Source of the DNA: Chryseobacterium sp. T16E-39
GTDB taxonomy: Bacteria > Bacteroidota > Bacteroidia > Flavobacteriales > Weeksellaceae
Assembly: GCF_002216065.1 (NCBI RefSeq)
Contig: NZ_CP022282.1
Location: 3,410,001 to 3,474,000, forward strand
Length of the DNA: 64,000 nucleotides
Reading direction: 5' to 3'
This document shows positions 23,254-32,694 of this stretch, one piece after another. The translations under genes were made by a program, and so were the position numbers. The notes under the pieces were generated by a model. That model searched no databases. It was given only the letters and a program-made list of their open reading frames with translations, and had not been told where the DNA came from. Numbering within the stretch: position 1 is the first letter of the stretch; each line of letters opens with the position of its first letter.

Positions 23254-26214
23254 ATGAGAAAAACTGCTATACCGGTTTTATTAGCTTTTTCTGTGTTTGG
23301 ATATGCACAAGTAAAAAAGCCTGCCGATACAACTAAAACAACCGATATTGAAGAGGTTGTTGTGACATCTTTGGGGATCAAAAAACAAGCACGCTCACTT
23401 ACCTATTCAAGCCAGCAGATTGGCGGAGATGAGCTGACGGCGGTAAAGACTCCCAATCTTTTAAATTCCATCAACGGAAAAGTTTCCAATGTGCAGATCA
23501 ATAGAACCAATGGTGTAGGGAGTTCCGTAAGGGTGGTTATGAGGGGAAATAAATCTGTATCTAATAGCCAGCCTTTGTACGTGATTGATGGAATTCCGAT
23601 TATTAATGATGCAGGAAAGGCTCCGGAGATTAGTCAATATTCAAGTATGCCGGATGCTGGAGATGTTTTGAGTTCCATCAATCCTGATGATATTGAAAGC
23701 ATTAACTTCCTGAAAGGAGCTTCTGCTTCGGCGTTGTATGGTTCTGCAGGAGGGAATGGTGCCATATTAATCACCACAAAAAAAGGAAAAGCGGGTAGAA
23801 GTTCTATTAGTTACAGTTCTAGTTTCAGTGTGGAACAAGCATATAGCCTACCTAAGTTGCAGCATAGTTATCTATCTTATGATCCTTCTGTATCGAGCGA
23901 TGCTCCTGGTGCATCAATTCAGAGTTGGGGAGCAAAAGGCTCTTCTAAGGACTATCTAAAAGATTTTCTGCAAAATGGAACGACATGGGTAAATAGCCTT
24001 TCTTTTCAATCAGGAAATGAAAAATCAACTAATTATTTCTCTATTGGAAATACGACCAATAAAGGAGTTGTTCCTATGTCTTATTTTGATCAGTATAATG
24101 TTTCTTTCAGAAACTCCAGTAAATTTCTGGATGATAAGTTGACATTGGATGCTAACTTCATAGGTTCCCTACAAAACAGTGTAAACAGACAATCGCCAGG
24201 TGTATCTTTTTCTCCTTTAACGAGTTTATACTGGTTACCGAGAGGGGTAGATTTCGACCAATATGGAGCTGATAATTATTCATTCATTGACAAAAACCGT
24301 TTACTTCCAGCTCAGAATTGGTGGGAGGTAAAACCAGACGGGTCATTCAAAGGAAATCCTGCTACACAGAATCCGTATTGGATATTGAACAGGGATAGGG
24401 TTACTGTAAATAATAAAAATACATACAGTGCTGTTGCTTTATCATACCAGATTAATCCGTGGTTAACAGCAAGAGTACGAGGGAACTATAGTTGGAGTAC
24501 TTCAGATAGTCAAAGAGGAATTTCTGCCTATTCTGATCCTGCACTGTTAGCAAATGGTGCAAATGGAAGGCTCCTTAGAAATACATACGAAAATTCTTCT
24601 ACTTACGGAGATGTTTTATTAGTAGGTAATCCTAAATTGAGCGAGGATGTTTCTTTAGATTTTACAGTAGGGGGAAGTATTAATACATCTAGAAACAAAG
24701 TAACCCAAATTGATAATTCCTATCTGGCAACACCTAATTTATTTGCGTTAAATAACCTTGTATGGCCAGGAAACAGAGCTCCAGGAGATGGTTATCATTA
24801 TATTTATTATAATCTGAAAAAACAGGTTCAATCCGTTTTTGCAAGCGCATCTGTTGGATACAAAAATATGTTTTATGTCGATATGACATTCAGAAATGAT
24901 TGGGATTCTACTCTGGCTTTAACCGGAAGAAAAGGATTTGATTATGAATCCGTTGGGGCAAATGCTATATTATCCTCTGTATTTAAACTTCCGGAGACGA
25001 TTAATTTCTGGAAAATAAGAGCTTCTTATGCTACTGTTGGATTAGGATTGCCACCCAACATATCAAACGCAATGTTAGAATACAATAAAGGATATTCTTT
25101 TGGAGTAGATGCTGGAACAATTGTTTATCCTAAGAGTTCATTTGTTACTGATCCTCGTTATAAGGACTTATTTCCAAAACCGGAACTTAACAAGACATTT
25201 GAAGCAGGTACTGAATTGAGATTGCTTAGAAACAGGCTTAATTTTGATTTTACCTATTATGATTCTAATGCAACCAACCAGTTATTAGAAACATTGATCT
25301 CTTCCAATTTAGGGGGTATTCCTACAGGATCATATTATATCAATGCAGGAAAGATACAGAATACAGGTTTTGAGTCTTCATTGTCTTATAAAGTTTTCAA
25401 TACCGGGAAATTTGACTGGACTACTACATTGAATGGATCCGTAAACAAAAATAAGATCGTTGAATTATTTCCTTCAAGTCTGAACATACCTCAGGATCAA
25501 TTGTTTTCATTAACCGGTGGTGGAAACTTCACTAAAATGAAATTAGGAGGATCTTTTGGTGATATTTATGGGATTAAATACCAAAGAGACGAACAGGGGC
25601 GCATTTTAGTGGATAAAGATGGTATTCCATTAGCAACGACAGGGAGTCTTGGTTATTTAGGGAACCCAAATCCTAAATTTATATTAGGTTTTAATAATAG
25701 TTTTAATATAGGAAAATTAGGAATTTCCTTCCTTGTTGATGGGAAATTTGGGGGACAGGTCTTATCGCTTACTGAAAAGGCAAATGATGTGTATGGTGTG
25801 AGTCAGAACTCTGCGAATGCCCGTGATGCGGGTGGAGTATCTATTCCAAATTCAGTATATGCACCTGGAACACCTAATGCAGGGCAGGTATATAATGGAA
25901 AAACTGATCCTAAAGCATACTATAAAGCGGTGGGAGGAATTGAAAATAATACAGGGATTGATGAAGCCTATATGTATAGTGCTACCACAGTACGTTTACG
26001 CCAGGCTTCAGTATCATATACCTTTGATGTAAATTCGAAATATATGAAGAGTGCAACGCTAAGTCTTGTAGGAACTAATTTGTTTTTCTTCTACAAAAAG
26101 GCTCCTTTCGATCCTGAGCAGGTATCTGGAAATACGCCAGGTGGTGTAGGAGTAGATTCTTTTGGATTGCCAATCACCCGATCTATCGGATTATCATTAA
26201 AAGCTAACTTCTAA
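23254..26214 (+). CDS. SusC/RagA-family TonB-dependent outer-membrane transporter
   Basis: A 986-residue transporter with a signal peptide (about 1-18, ending FGYAQ), a TonB-box-like DIEEVVVTSLG at about 31-41, the plug domain (LYVIDGIPIINDAG, SINPDDIESINFLKGASASALYGSAGGNGAILITTKKG split over two stretches) and a long beta barrel ending SIGLSLKANF. The ~90-residue carboxypeptidase-D-like N-terminal domain found in many SusC proteins is absent. It imports large oligosaccharides with its SusD partner 14 bp downstream. It opens the N-glycan locus. Confidence 0.95.
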   Translation: MRKTAIPVLLAFSVFGYAQVKKPADTTKTTDIEEVVVTSLGIKKQARSLTYSSQQIGGDELTAVKTPNLLNSINGKVSNVQINRTNGVGSSVRVVMRGNKSVSNSQPLYVIDGIPIINDAGKAPEISQYSSMPDAGDVLSSINPDDIESINFLKGASASALYGSAGGNGAILITTKKGKAGRSSISYSSSFSVEQAYSLPKLQHSYLSYDPSVSSDAPGASIQSWGAKGSSKDYLKDFLQNGTTWVNSLSFQSGNEKSTNYFSIGNTTNKGVVPMSYFDQYNVSFRNSSKFLDDKLTLDANFIGSLQNSVNRQSPGVSFSPLTSLYWLPRGVDFDQYGADNYSFIDKNRLLPAQNWWEVKPDGSFKGNPATQNPYWILNRDRVTVNNKNTYSAVALSYQINPWLTARVRGNYSWSTSDSQRGISAYSDPALLANGANGRLLRNTYENSSTYGDVLLVGNPKLSEDVSLDFTVGGSINTSRNKVTQIDNSYLATPNLFALNNLVWPGNRAPGDGYHYIYYNLKKQVQSVFASASVGYKNMFYVDMTFRNDWDSTLALTGRKGFDYESVGANAILSSVFKLPETINFWKIRASYATVGLGLPPNISNAMLEYNKGYSFGVDAGTIVYPKSSFVTDPRYKDLFPKPELNKTFEAGTELRLLRNRLNFDFTYYDSNATNQLLETLISSNLGGIPTGSYYINAGKIQNTGFESSLSYKVFNTGKFDWTTTLNGSVNKNKIVELFPSSLNIPQDQLFSLTGGGNFTKMKLGGSFGDIYGIKYQRDEQGRILVDKDGIPLATTGSLGYLGNPNPKFILGFNNSFNIGKLGISFLVDGKFGGQVLSLTEKANDVYGVSQNSANARDAGGVSIPNSVYAPGTPNAGQVYNGKTDPKAYYKAVGGIENNTGIDEAYMYSATTVRLRQASVSYTFDVNSKYMKSATLSLVGTNLFFFYKKAPFDPEQVSGNTPGGVGVDSFGLPITRSIGLSLKANF

Positions 26215-26228
26215 TTTTACAAAACAAA

Positions 26229-27863
26229 ATGAAAATCATTAATATAAAAACATGGGTACTGGGCGCGATAGTTTTGGCTTCTGCTTCTGGATGTACCAGT
26301 GAACTTGATCAATATAATCAGGAAAAGTTAGGAGGACCTGAAAATTTTTATGCTGATTTTAAACTGGTAGTAGACCCTTTGGTATCTATGCAAAGAGGAC
26401 TTCAGTCGGATTACCAGCTATACCCTAATTTGAGCGCGGATATGTTCAGCGGTATGTTCAGTACAGCATCCCAATTTAATGGGGGGAAAAATAATATGAC
26501 CTATTATATGATGGATGGATGGAACAATAGGATTATTGCAAGACAACAGGATATTTTTAATTATTCTATCAACATGGATAATGCAGCTAAAAATATCTAT
26601 AAAGGAATAGATTTTAAAGGAACTTTAGCGGTTAAAAAAATATTAAGAGTTATTACTGCAGCAAGGGTTTCAGATAATCATGGTCCTGTTGTGTACAGTA
26701 AATATGACACACCAAATGCCAATGGTACGACGGATTTTGACTCTCAACAAAATGCATATAATCAATTTATTATAGATCTTACCTCTGCAGTAAATGATTT
26801 GCAAGCGATACAAAATTCTCCTGCTACACAAAATGTAGAAGATAAATCAGCATTAAAAAAAGCGGATTTAGTGTATCAGGGAAACATGGGTAAGTGGGCA
26901 AAACTAGCCAACTCACTTAAGTTGAGATTAGCAATGCGTATGAGTTATGCAGATCCTGCTAAGTCTAAGCAGTATGCAGAAGAGGCTCTTGCTTCATCGG
27001 CAGGATTAATTACTGAGAATGAGGATAATGCCTTGATCAGTGTTGGTCAATCAGAATTGAGCTTTATTATCTATTCTTGGGGAGATTGTCTTATAGGAGC
27101 ACCTTTAATGGCTTATATGAATGGATATAATGATCCTAGGCTTCCTGCCTATGCAATTCCTGCAACAGATACGAATCCTCAGATCAATGGAAAATATATA
27201 GGAATCCGTCAGGGAATTGATCTGTTAAACGGGAAATCAACATATGGCGGTTTTTCACAGCCACAGGCAAAATCAGCTAATGGGGATTACTTTTCCGCTA
27301 CTGACGGTAAAATGAAACTGTTTACAGCAGCAGAAACCTGGTTCCTGAAAGCAGAAGCAGCATTAAGAGGATATGCCGGAGCAGGTGGAATACAGGCGGA
27401 TTATGAAGCCGGAGTTCAACAGTCCTTTGGTGAGTGGGGGAAAAGTGCAAGCGTTGCGGCATATTTGGCTAACACAACAGCTACAGAAGCACCTTATGTT
27501 GACCCAAAAAATGCAGATAATAATATAGGTGTTGGACACCCAGAGTTAAGTACCATTACCATTGCATGGAATAATGCTGATTCTAACGAAAGAAAACTGG
27601 AAAGAATCATTACTCAAAAATGGCTGTCACTTTATCCAAATGGACCTGAAGCTTGGGCTGAACAAAGAAGAACAGGTTACCCTATTCTTTTCAAAGTAAG
27701 ACAAAATGATAGTGGTGGGCTGATCAGCACAGATGCTATGATCCGAAGAATTCCGTTCACCGTGGATACTAAAAATTCACTTTTTAACTATCCACAAGCT
27801 TTACAGTATTTAGGTGGAGCAGATACAGGAGGAACGAAACTTTGGTGGGATAAGAAACCATAA
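26229..27863 (+). CDS. SusD/RagB-family surface glycan-binding lipoprotein
   Basis: A 544-residue lipoprotein with lipobox ASASGC near residues 17-22. It resembles the SusD_like_2 (nutrient-binding outer-membrane lipoprotein) subgroup, with helical repeats through the middle (KSALKKADLVYQGNMGKWAKLANSLKLRLAM in two halves) and the C-terminal EAWAEQRRTGYPILF motif. It forms the lid of the SusC transporter and binds glycans at the surface. It follows susC by 14 bp in the same operon. Confidence 0.94.
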   Translation: MKIINIKTWVLGAIVLASASGCTSELDQYNQEKLGGPENFYADFKLVVDPLVSMQRGLQSDYQLYPNLSADMFSGMFSTASQFNGGKNNMTYYMMDGWNNRIIARQQDIFNYSINMDNAAKNIYKGIDFKGTLAVKKILRVITAARVSDNHGPVVYSKYDTPNANGTTDFDSQQNAYNQFIIDLTSAVNDLQAIQNSPATQNVEDKSALKKADLVYQGNMGKWAKLANSLKLRLAMRMSYADPAKSKQYAEEALASSAGLITENEDNALISVGQSELSFIIYSWGDCLIGAPLMAYMNGYNDPRLPAYAIPATDTNPQINGKYIGIRQGIDLLNGKSTYGGFSQPQAKSANGDYFSATDGKMKLFTAAETWFLKAEAALRGYAGAGGIQADYEAGVQQSFGEWGKSASVAAYLANTTATEAPYVDPKNADNNIGVGHPELSTITIAWNNADSNERKLERIITQKWLSLYPNGPEAWAEQRRTGYPILFKVRQNDSGGLISTDAMIRRIPFTVDTKNSLFNYPQALQYLGGADTGGTKLWWDKKP

Positions 27864-27890
27864 TTTATAAATAAATAATTTAAAAATACA

Positions 27891-28010
27891 GAGGCCGTCT
27901 CAAATGAAAAGCATGAATTCATGCTTTTCATTCCGGTGTAAAAATCTACAGTATTTTTTATTTCTCACAATGTTTCGTTTATATCGGAATGGAACTTTTG
28001 AGATGTCCTC
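27891..28010. mobile_element. MITE-like or IS-remnant element, 120 bp
   Basis: The ends GAGGCCGTCTCAAA (27891-27904) and TTTTGAGATGTCCTC (27996-28010) are imperfect inverted repeats (12 of 14 matched), resembling insertion-sequence termini. A second inverted pair (CATTCCG/CGGAATG) and a 30-bp palindrome (27903-27932) lie inside. There is no transposase and no clear target duplication. It separates susD from the transporter gene. Confidence 0.55.
27903..27932. repeat. Perfect 30-bp palindrome
   Basis: The arm AATGAAAAGCATGAA is followed immediately by its reverse complement. The centre is the EcoRI-type GAATTC. In mRNA it would form a 13-15-bp hairpin 40 bp after the susD stop, which could stabilise susCD mRNA or attenuate the downstream genes. 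Confidence 0.75.
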
Positions 28011-28035
28011 TTTCTTTAGCATCTATTACTTTAAC

Positions 28036-29328
28036 ATGGGAAAAAATATTTCCGGAACCCGATCAATACAACCGATCTTTTGGATCTCAACATTATATTT
28101 TGCAATGGGTGTACCCTTTGTGACGATTAATGCAGTTTCCGGGATTATGTATAAAGATATGGGAGTTTCGGATTCAAAGATTACTTTTTGGACGGCTCTG
28201 ATTTTATTTTCCTGGACCTTAAAACCTTTGTGGAGTCCATTTCTTGAGATCTATAAAACAAAAAAATTCTTTGTCGTTTTTACCCAGTTTGCTATAGGGA
28301 TTCTGTTTGCTCTGATTGCATTAAGTCTTCCTATGCCCGATTTTTTTAAATACAGTATTGCTCTTTTTGCGGTTGTTGCATTTTGTGGAGCAACACATGA
28401 TATAGCTGCGGATGGGACCTACATTAATTTTTTAACCAACAAAGAACAGGCAAAGTATATCGGATGGCAGGGCGCATTTTATAACCTGGCCAAGATTATA
28501 AGCAGTGGAGTACTCGTTTATTTCGCTGGAGTTTTAGAAAAAACAAAAGGAGTTACGCATGCGTGGATGATCATTATGGGAGTATATGCTTTCTTATTTT
28601 TCATTTTGGCTGTTTATCATTATTCTATTTTACCAAAAGAAGACAAACTGGAAAAGCAGAAAAATGAAAAAACTGCCGGAAATGTTCGAAAGGAACTTCT
28701 GGATGTGATCACGTCCTTCTTTACAAAACGAAAGATCCTCTGGTCTGTACTGTTCATTATTTTATACCGGTTTGCAGAAGGATTTGCGATCAAGATTGCC
28801 CCTCTGTTTTTCAAGGCGCCGAGAGCGTCAGGAGGACTGGGATTATCCACATCGGACATTGGTCTTATTTATGGGACCTATGGCTCAGCAGCGTTTATTT
28901 TAGGCTCGGTATTAGCGGGTTATTTTATTTCTGCCCGAGGGTTGAAAAGATCTTTAATCTGGTTATGCTGCGCATTTAATATTCCATTTGTAGTGTATGC
29001 TTTATTGGCGCATTATCAGCCGGATACTCTTCTGCCGGTAAGCATTGCCGTTGTAGTAGAATATTTTGGATATGGATTTGGTTTCGTGGGGCTTATGCTG
29101 TATATGATGCAGCAGATTGCACCGGGTAAACATAAAACGGCTCACTACGCATTTGCAACAGGTATTATGAATCTTGGTGTAATGATCCCCGGAATGTTTA
29201 GTGGGACGATCAGTGACTGGATAGGATACAAATTGTTTTTTATCTGGGTTTTGGTTGCCACCATACCTGCATTTTTAGTCACTTTGATTGCTCCATTTCC
29301 GCATCCGGAACAACAAAAAGAACAATAA
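28036..29328 (+). CDS. MFS transporter, probable Man-GlcNAc importer
   Basis: A 430-residue inner-membrane protein with about 12 hydrophobic segments, starting MGKNISGTRS. The loop FEIYKTKKFF between helices 2 and 3 and the AmpG/SLC33-like layout (ATHDIAADGTYINFL) point to an oligosaccharide or muropeptide-type carrier. The start at 28036 was chosen because upstream codons lie in the 120-bp repeat element. Placed directly before the GH130 phosphorylase, it likely brings the core disaccharide into the cytosol; this is inferred from position. Confidence 0.85.
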   Translation: MGKNISGTRSIQPIFWISTLYFAMGVPFVTINAVSGIMYKDMGVSDSKITFWTALILFSWTLKPLWSPFLEIYKTKKFFVVFTQFAIGILFALIALSLPMPDFFKYSIALFAVVAFCGATHDIAADGTYINFLTNKEQAKYIGWQGAFYNLAKIISSGVLVYFAGVLEKTKGVTHAWMIIMGVYAFLFFILAVYHYSILPKEDKLEKQKNEKTAGNVRKELLDVITSFFTKRKILWSVLFIILYRFAEGFAIKIAPLFFKAPRASGGLGLSTSDIGLIYGTYGSAAFILGSVLAGYFISARGLKRSLIWLCCAFNIPFVVYALLAHYQPDTLLPVSIAVVVEYFGYGFGFVGLMLYMMQQIAPGKHKTAHYAFATGIMNLGVMIPGMFSGTISDWIGYKLFFIWVLVATIPAFLVTLIAPFPHPEQQKEQ

Positions 29329-29370
29329 CTCACTTATTATAATAATTTAAATAAAAGTAAAAAATACTTT

Positions 29371-30342
29371 ATGACACCTCAATCAGCAATGATCCCTTGG
29401 CAGGATCGTCCGGTAGATAGTCACGACATTATGTGGCGTTTTTCCGAAAATCCAATTATCAACAGATATGCGATACCTACATCAAACAGTATATTCAATA
29501 GTGCCGTAGTCCCTTTTGAGGACGGATTTGCAGGCGTTTTCAGATGCGATAACAAGGCAGTACAAATGAATATTTTTGCAGGTTTCAGTAAGGATGGGGT
29601 TAATTGGGATATCAACCACGATCCTATTGAAATGAAGGCAGGAAATACAGAAATGATCGAATCTGATTATAAATATGACCCTCGTGTCACTTTTATAGAA
29701 GATCGTTATTGGATCACTTGGTGTAACGGGTATAACGGACCTACGATTGGAATTGGTTATACTTTTGACTTTAAGGAATTTTTCCAGTGTGAAAATGCAT
29801 TTCTGCCTTTTAACAGAAACGGAGTGCTTTTCCCGGATAAAATAGATGGTAAATATGCGATGCTAAGCCGTCCAAGTGATAACGGACATACACCTTTTGG
29901 TGATATTTATATCAGTTATAGTCCTGATATGAAATACTGGGGTGAACACCGTTGTGTAATGAAAGTTGCACCTTTTGAAGAAAGCGCATGGCAATGTACA
30001 AAGATCGGAGGAGGGCCGGTTCCTATAAGAACGGAAGAAGGATGGCTGCTTTTCTATCATGGAGTCATCAATACATGTAATGGTTTCAGATATTCAATGG
30101 GAGCTGCATTGCTTGACCTTGAAGATCCTTCCAAAGTACTATACAGAACAAAACCATATTTACTGGCGCCGGCAGAATTGTATGAACTTACAGGAGATGT
30201 TCCGAATGTGATTTTCCCTTGTGCAGCATTATCAGAAGGTGACAAGGTAACGGTATATTATGGTGCTGCTGATACAGTAGTTTCCATCGCCTTTGGATAT
30301 ATTTCAGAAATCATTGATTTTATGAAAAAAAATTCGCTTTAA
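29371..30342 (+). CDS. GH130 beta-mannoside phosphorylase
   Basis: A 323-residue five-bladed propeller enzyme of glycoside hydrolase family 130. Visible features are the early [28 protein letters not shown] and the catalytic-Asp region [17 protein letters not shown] at about 106-122, plus the phosphate-binding [20 protein letters not shown]. Subfamily 2 members cleave Man-beta-1,4-GlcNAc with phosphate to Man-1-P and GlcNAc in N-glycan catabolism. No signal peptide, so it acts in the cytosol. It fits the MFS gene in front and the kinases behind. Confidence 0.92.
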   Translation: MTPQSAMIPWQDRPVDSHDIMWRFSENPIINRYAIPTSNSIFNSAVVPFEDGFAGVFRCDNKAVQMNIFAGFSKDGVNWDINHDPIEMKAGNTEMIESDYKYDPRVTFIEDRYWITWCNGYNGPTIGIGYTFDFKEFFQCENAFLPFNRNGVLFPDKIDGKYAMLSRPSDNGHTPFGDIYISYSPDMKYWGEHRCVMKVAPFEESAWQCTKIGGGPVPIRTEEGWLLFYHGVINTCNGFRYSMGAALLDLEDPSKVLYRTKPYLLAPAELYELTGDVPNVIFPCAALSEGDKVTVYYGAADTVVSIAFGYISEIIDFMKKNSL

Positions 30343-30352
30343 AATTGTAATG

Positions 30353-30375
30353 AAAGCGTCATTTTCTCGCTTTTA
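30353..30375 (+). terminator. Weak hairpin after GH130
   Basis: AAAGCG and CGCTTT form a 6-bp stem 10 bp after the GH130 stop, followed by a short T run. It could be a partial terminator within the locus. Confidence 0.35.
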
Positions 30376-30430
30376 AAATAAAATTTTCATTTTTTTGTGT
30401 TGTCTTAAAAATGTTCAAGATCTCTCTATT

Positions 30431-32662
30431 ATGAAAAAGGAACTGTTTATTTATTTTTTTGTTGCTCTATTTTTTCAAACCAGTAATGCACAACGCAAAG
30501 ACGATGTTCTTTCCTGGGTAGATCCGTTTATCGGAACCGGTGGACATGGGCATACATTTCCAGGAGCGACAACTCCTTTCGGAATGATACAGTTGAGCCC
30601 GGATCAGAATACCAAAAGTGGTGACTGGGACTGGTGTTCCGGTTATCATTACAGCAGCAAAACGATTATGGGATTCAGTCATAATCACTTGAGTGGAACG
30701 GGTTGGGCAGATCTTGGAGATATTTTAGTAATGCCAACTACAGGAAAAGTACAAATGCTTCCAGGGTCAGAAGAAAATCCTGAAACGGGATATCGTTCCA
30801 AATTCAGTCATGAAAGAGAAACGGCATCACCAGGATATTACTCTGTAATGTTGGACAGTTATGGTATAAAAGCTGAATTGACAGCTTCTCCGAGGGTAGG
30901 TTTTCATAAATATACTTTTCCAAAAAGTGATGAAGCGAACATCATCATCGATCCAACCAACAAGATATTCGGAAATATTTATCATACACTGGTAAGAATC
31001 CAGGGTAACAACAAAATCTCAGGATATTGTTACAGCAATGGTTGGGGAGGTAAGAGATTTGCGTATTTTGTAATGGAGTTTTCAAAACCGTTTAAATCGT
31101 ATGGAACTTATTCAGAAGGTAAAATACAGGAAAATGAAAAATTTGCTTTGGCGAAAGATGCAAAAGCATTTGTAAGATTTTCTACACAGGAAAATGAAAG
31201 CATTGAGGTAAAAGTATCTTTGTCTCCGGTGAGTACGGAAGGAGCTCAGGAAAATTTTGATGCAGAAGCTAAGAATGTTGATTTTGCTAAAGCTAAAGAA
31301 ACAGCCCAAAATACATGGAGAGATCTTATCAATAGATTTCAGATAACAGGAGGTACTGATGACCAGAGAAAAATTTTCTATACAGGGGTTTATCACACTT
31401 TCATCGCACCGAATCTTTATATGGATACCAATGGGGATTATGTGGCGGCTCAGGAAAACATGAACACCAAATGGTTTACCAATTACAGTACATATTCTTA
31501 TTGGGACGGCTTTAGAGCTACACACCCGTTGCTTACCATCATGGATCAGAAACACACCAAGGAATTTGCAAATTCTCTGATCAGCAGATTTACAGATCGT
31601 AAAGATCATATGCCAATCTGGGAGCTTTGTGGATATGATAATTTCTGTATGCTTGGATATCATAGTGTATCTGTGATCTGGGATGCGATTTCTAAAGGAG
31701 TACCCGGAATTGATCAGGAAAAAGCATTTGCTGCTATGAAAGATGCTTCCTTAACAGACAAAATGAGCAGCAGTGACGGTGGCGGTGGTCTTAATGATTA
31801 TATTAAATTAGGGTATACGCCATCAGAAAACGGAGCTTCTGTTTCAGCAACCCTGGAATATGCTTATGATGACTGGTGTATCCAACAATTGGCAGAAAAG
31901 CTGGGCAAAAAAGAGGAAGCAGAGGTATACAAAAAACGCTCTATGAACTTCCTTAATACTTTTAATAAAGAAAACAATCATTTCTGGCCCAAACAGAAAA
32001 ACGGACAGTTCCTTGCTGATTTCAAGTTGAATGATTGGAAAAAGCTCCAGCCACACTGGGTTTCCGGAAATATCTGGGCATACGATTTCTTCGTGCCCCA
32101 TCAGATTGATGAAATGATGAATCTGTATGGAGGGAAAAAAGGATTTGAGGAAAAATTAGATAAGACTTTTACTGAAGCTCTTAAAATGGAAGGGGAACAG
32201 CATGTCGATATTTCAGGATTTATCGGATCTCTTGGGTTTGGAGATGAACCGGGACATCACGTTCCTTATCTTTACAATTATGCGGGAGCTCCTTATAAAA
32301 CCCAGAAAATGATCAAGTTCATCCGTGATAATATGTACGCAGCAAAACCTGATGGGATTGTAAATAACGAAGACTGTGGACAAATGTCGGCATGGTATAT
32401 TTTCTCTTCACTAGGGTTTTATCCTGTGACTCCTGGAAAACCTGTGTATGCGATTGGAGCACCGCAATTTCCAAAAGCTTCTTTAAAGCTTGAAAATGGA
32501 AAAACATTTACCGTAATCGCAGATAAAATCTCGGATAAAAATATTTACGTTCAGAAAATGTTTTTAAATGGTAAAGAATTTAAAAGCTGGGAGATCAGCC
32601 ACAGCGATATTATGAATGGCGGTGAACTGAAGTTTGTGATGGGAAGTAAGCCTGTAAAATAG
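30431..32662 (+). CDS. GH92 alpha-mannosidase
   Basis: A 743-residue secreted enzyme. The signal peptide ends TSNAQ at about 20. The family pattern runs WVDPFIGTGGHGHTFPGATTPFG (in two blocks), SYWDGFRATHPLL, and the late catalytic segment NNEDCGQMSAWYIFSSLGFYPV. GH92 are calcium-dependent exo-alpha-mannosidases, mostly alpha-1,2-specific, that trim high-mannose glycans in the periplasm. The ATG at 30431 was chosen because it begins the signal peptide. This is one of two GH92 genes in the locus; they are only distantly similar, which suggests different linkage preferences. Confidence 0.95.
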   Translation: MKKELFIYFFVALFFQTSNAQRKDDVLSWVDPFIGTGGHGHTFPGATTPFGMIQLSPDQNTKSGDWDWCSGYHYSSKTIMGFSHNHLSGTGWADLGDILVMPTTGKVQMLPGSEENPETGYRSKFSHERETASPGYYSVMLDSYGIKAELTASPRVGFHKYTFPKSDEANIIIDPTNKIFGNIYHTLVRIQGNNKISGYCYSNGWGGKRFAYFVMEFSKPFKSYGTYSEGKIQENEKFALAKDAKAFVRFSTQENESIEVKVSLSPVSTEGAQENFDAEAKNVDFAKAKETAQNTWRDLINRFQITGGTDDQRKIFYTGVYHTFIAPNLYMDTNGDYVAAQENMNTKWFTNYSTYSYWDGFRATHPLLTIMDQKHTKEFANSLISRFTDRKDHMPIWELCGYDNFCMLGYHSVSVIWDAISKGVPGIDQEKAFAAMKDASLTDKMSSSDGGGGLNDYIKLGYTPSENGASVSATLEYAYDDWCIQQLAEKLGKKEEAEVYKKRSMNFLNTFNKENNHFWPKQKNGQFLADFKLNDWKKLQPHWVSGNIWAYDFFVPHQIDEMMNLYGGKKGFEEKLDKTFTEALKMEGEQHVDISGFIGSLGFGDEPGHHVPYLYNYAGAPYKTQKMIKFIRDNMYAAKPDGIVNNEDCGQMSAWYIFSSLGFYPVTPGKPVYAIGAPQFPKASLKLENGKTFTVIADKISDKNIYVQKMFLNGKEFKSWEISHSDIMNGGELKFVMGSKPVK

Positions 32663-32694
32663 AATTAATAAACAATAACGAAATAAACGTATCA

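Noticed and set aside
27904..28035. N-terminal extension of the MFS transporter
   Set aside because: These codons fall in the 120-bp inverted-repeat element and do not look like transporter sequence; the start at 28036 fits the first membrane helix.
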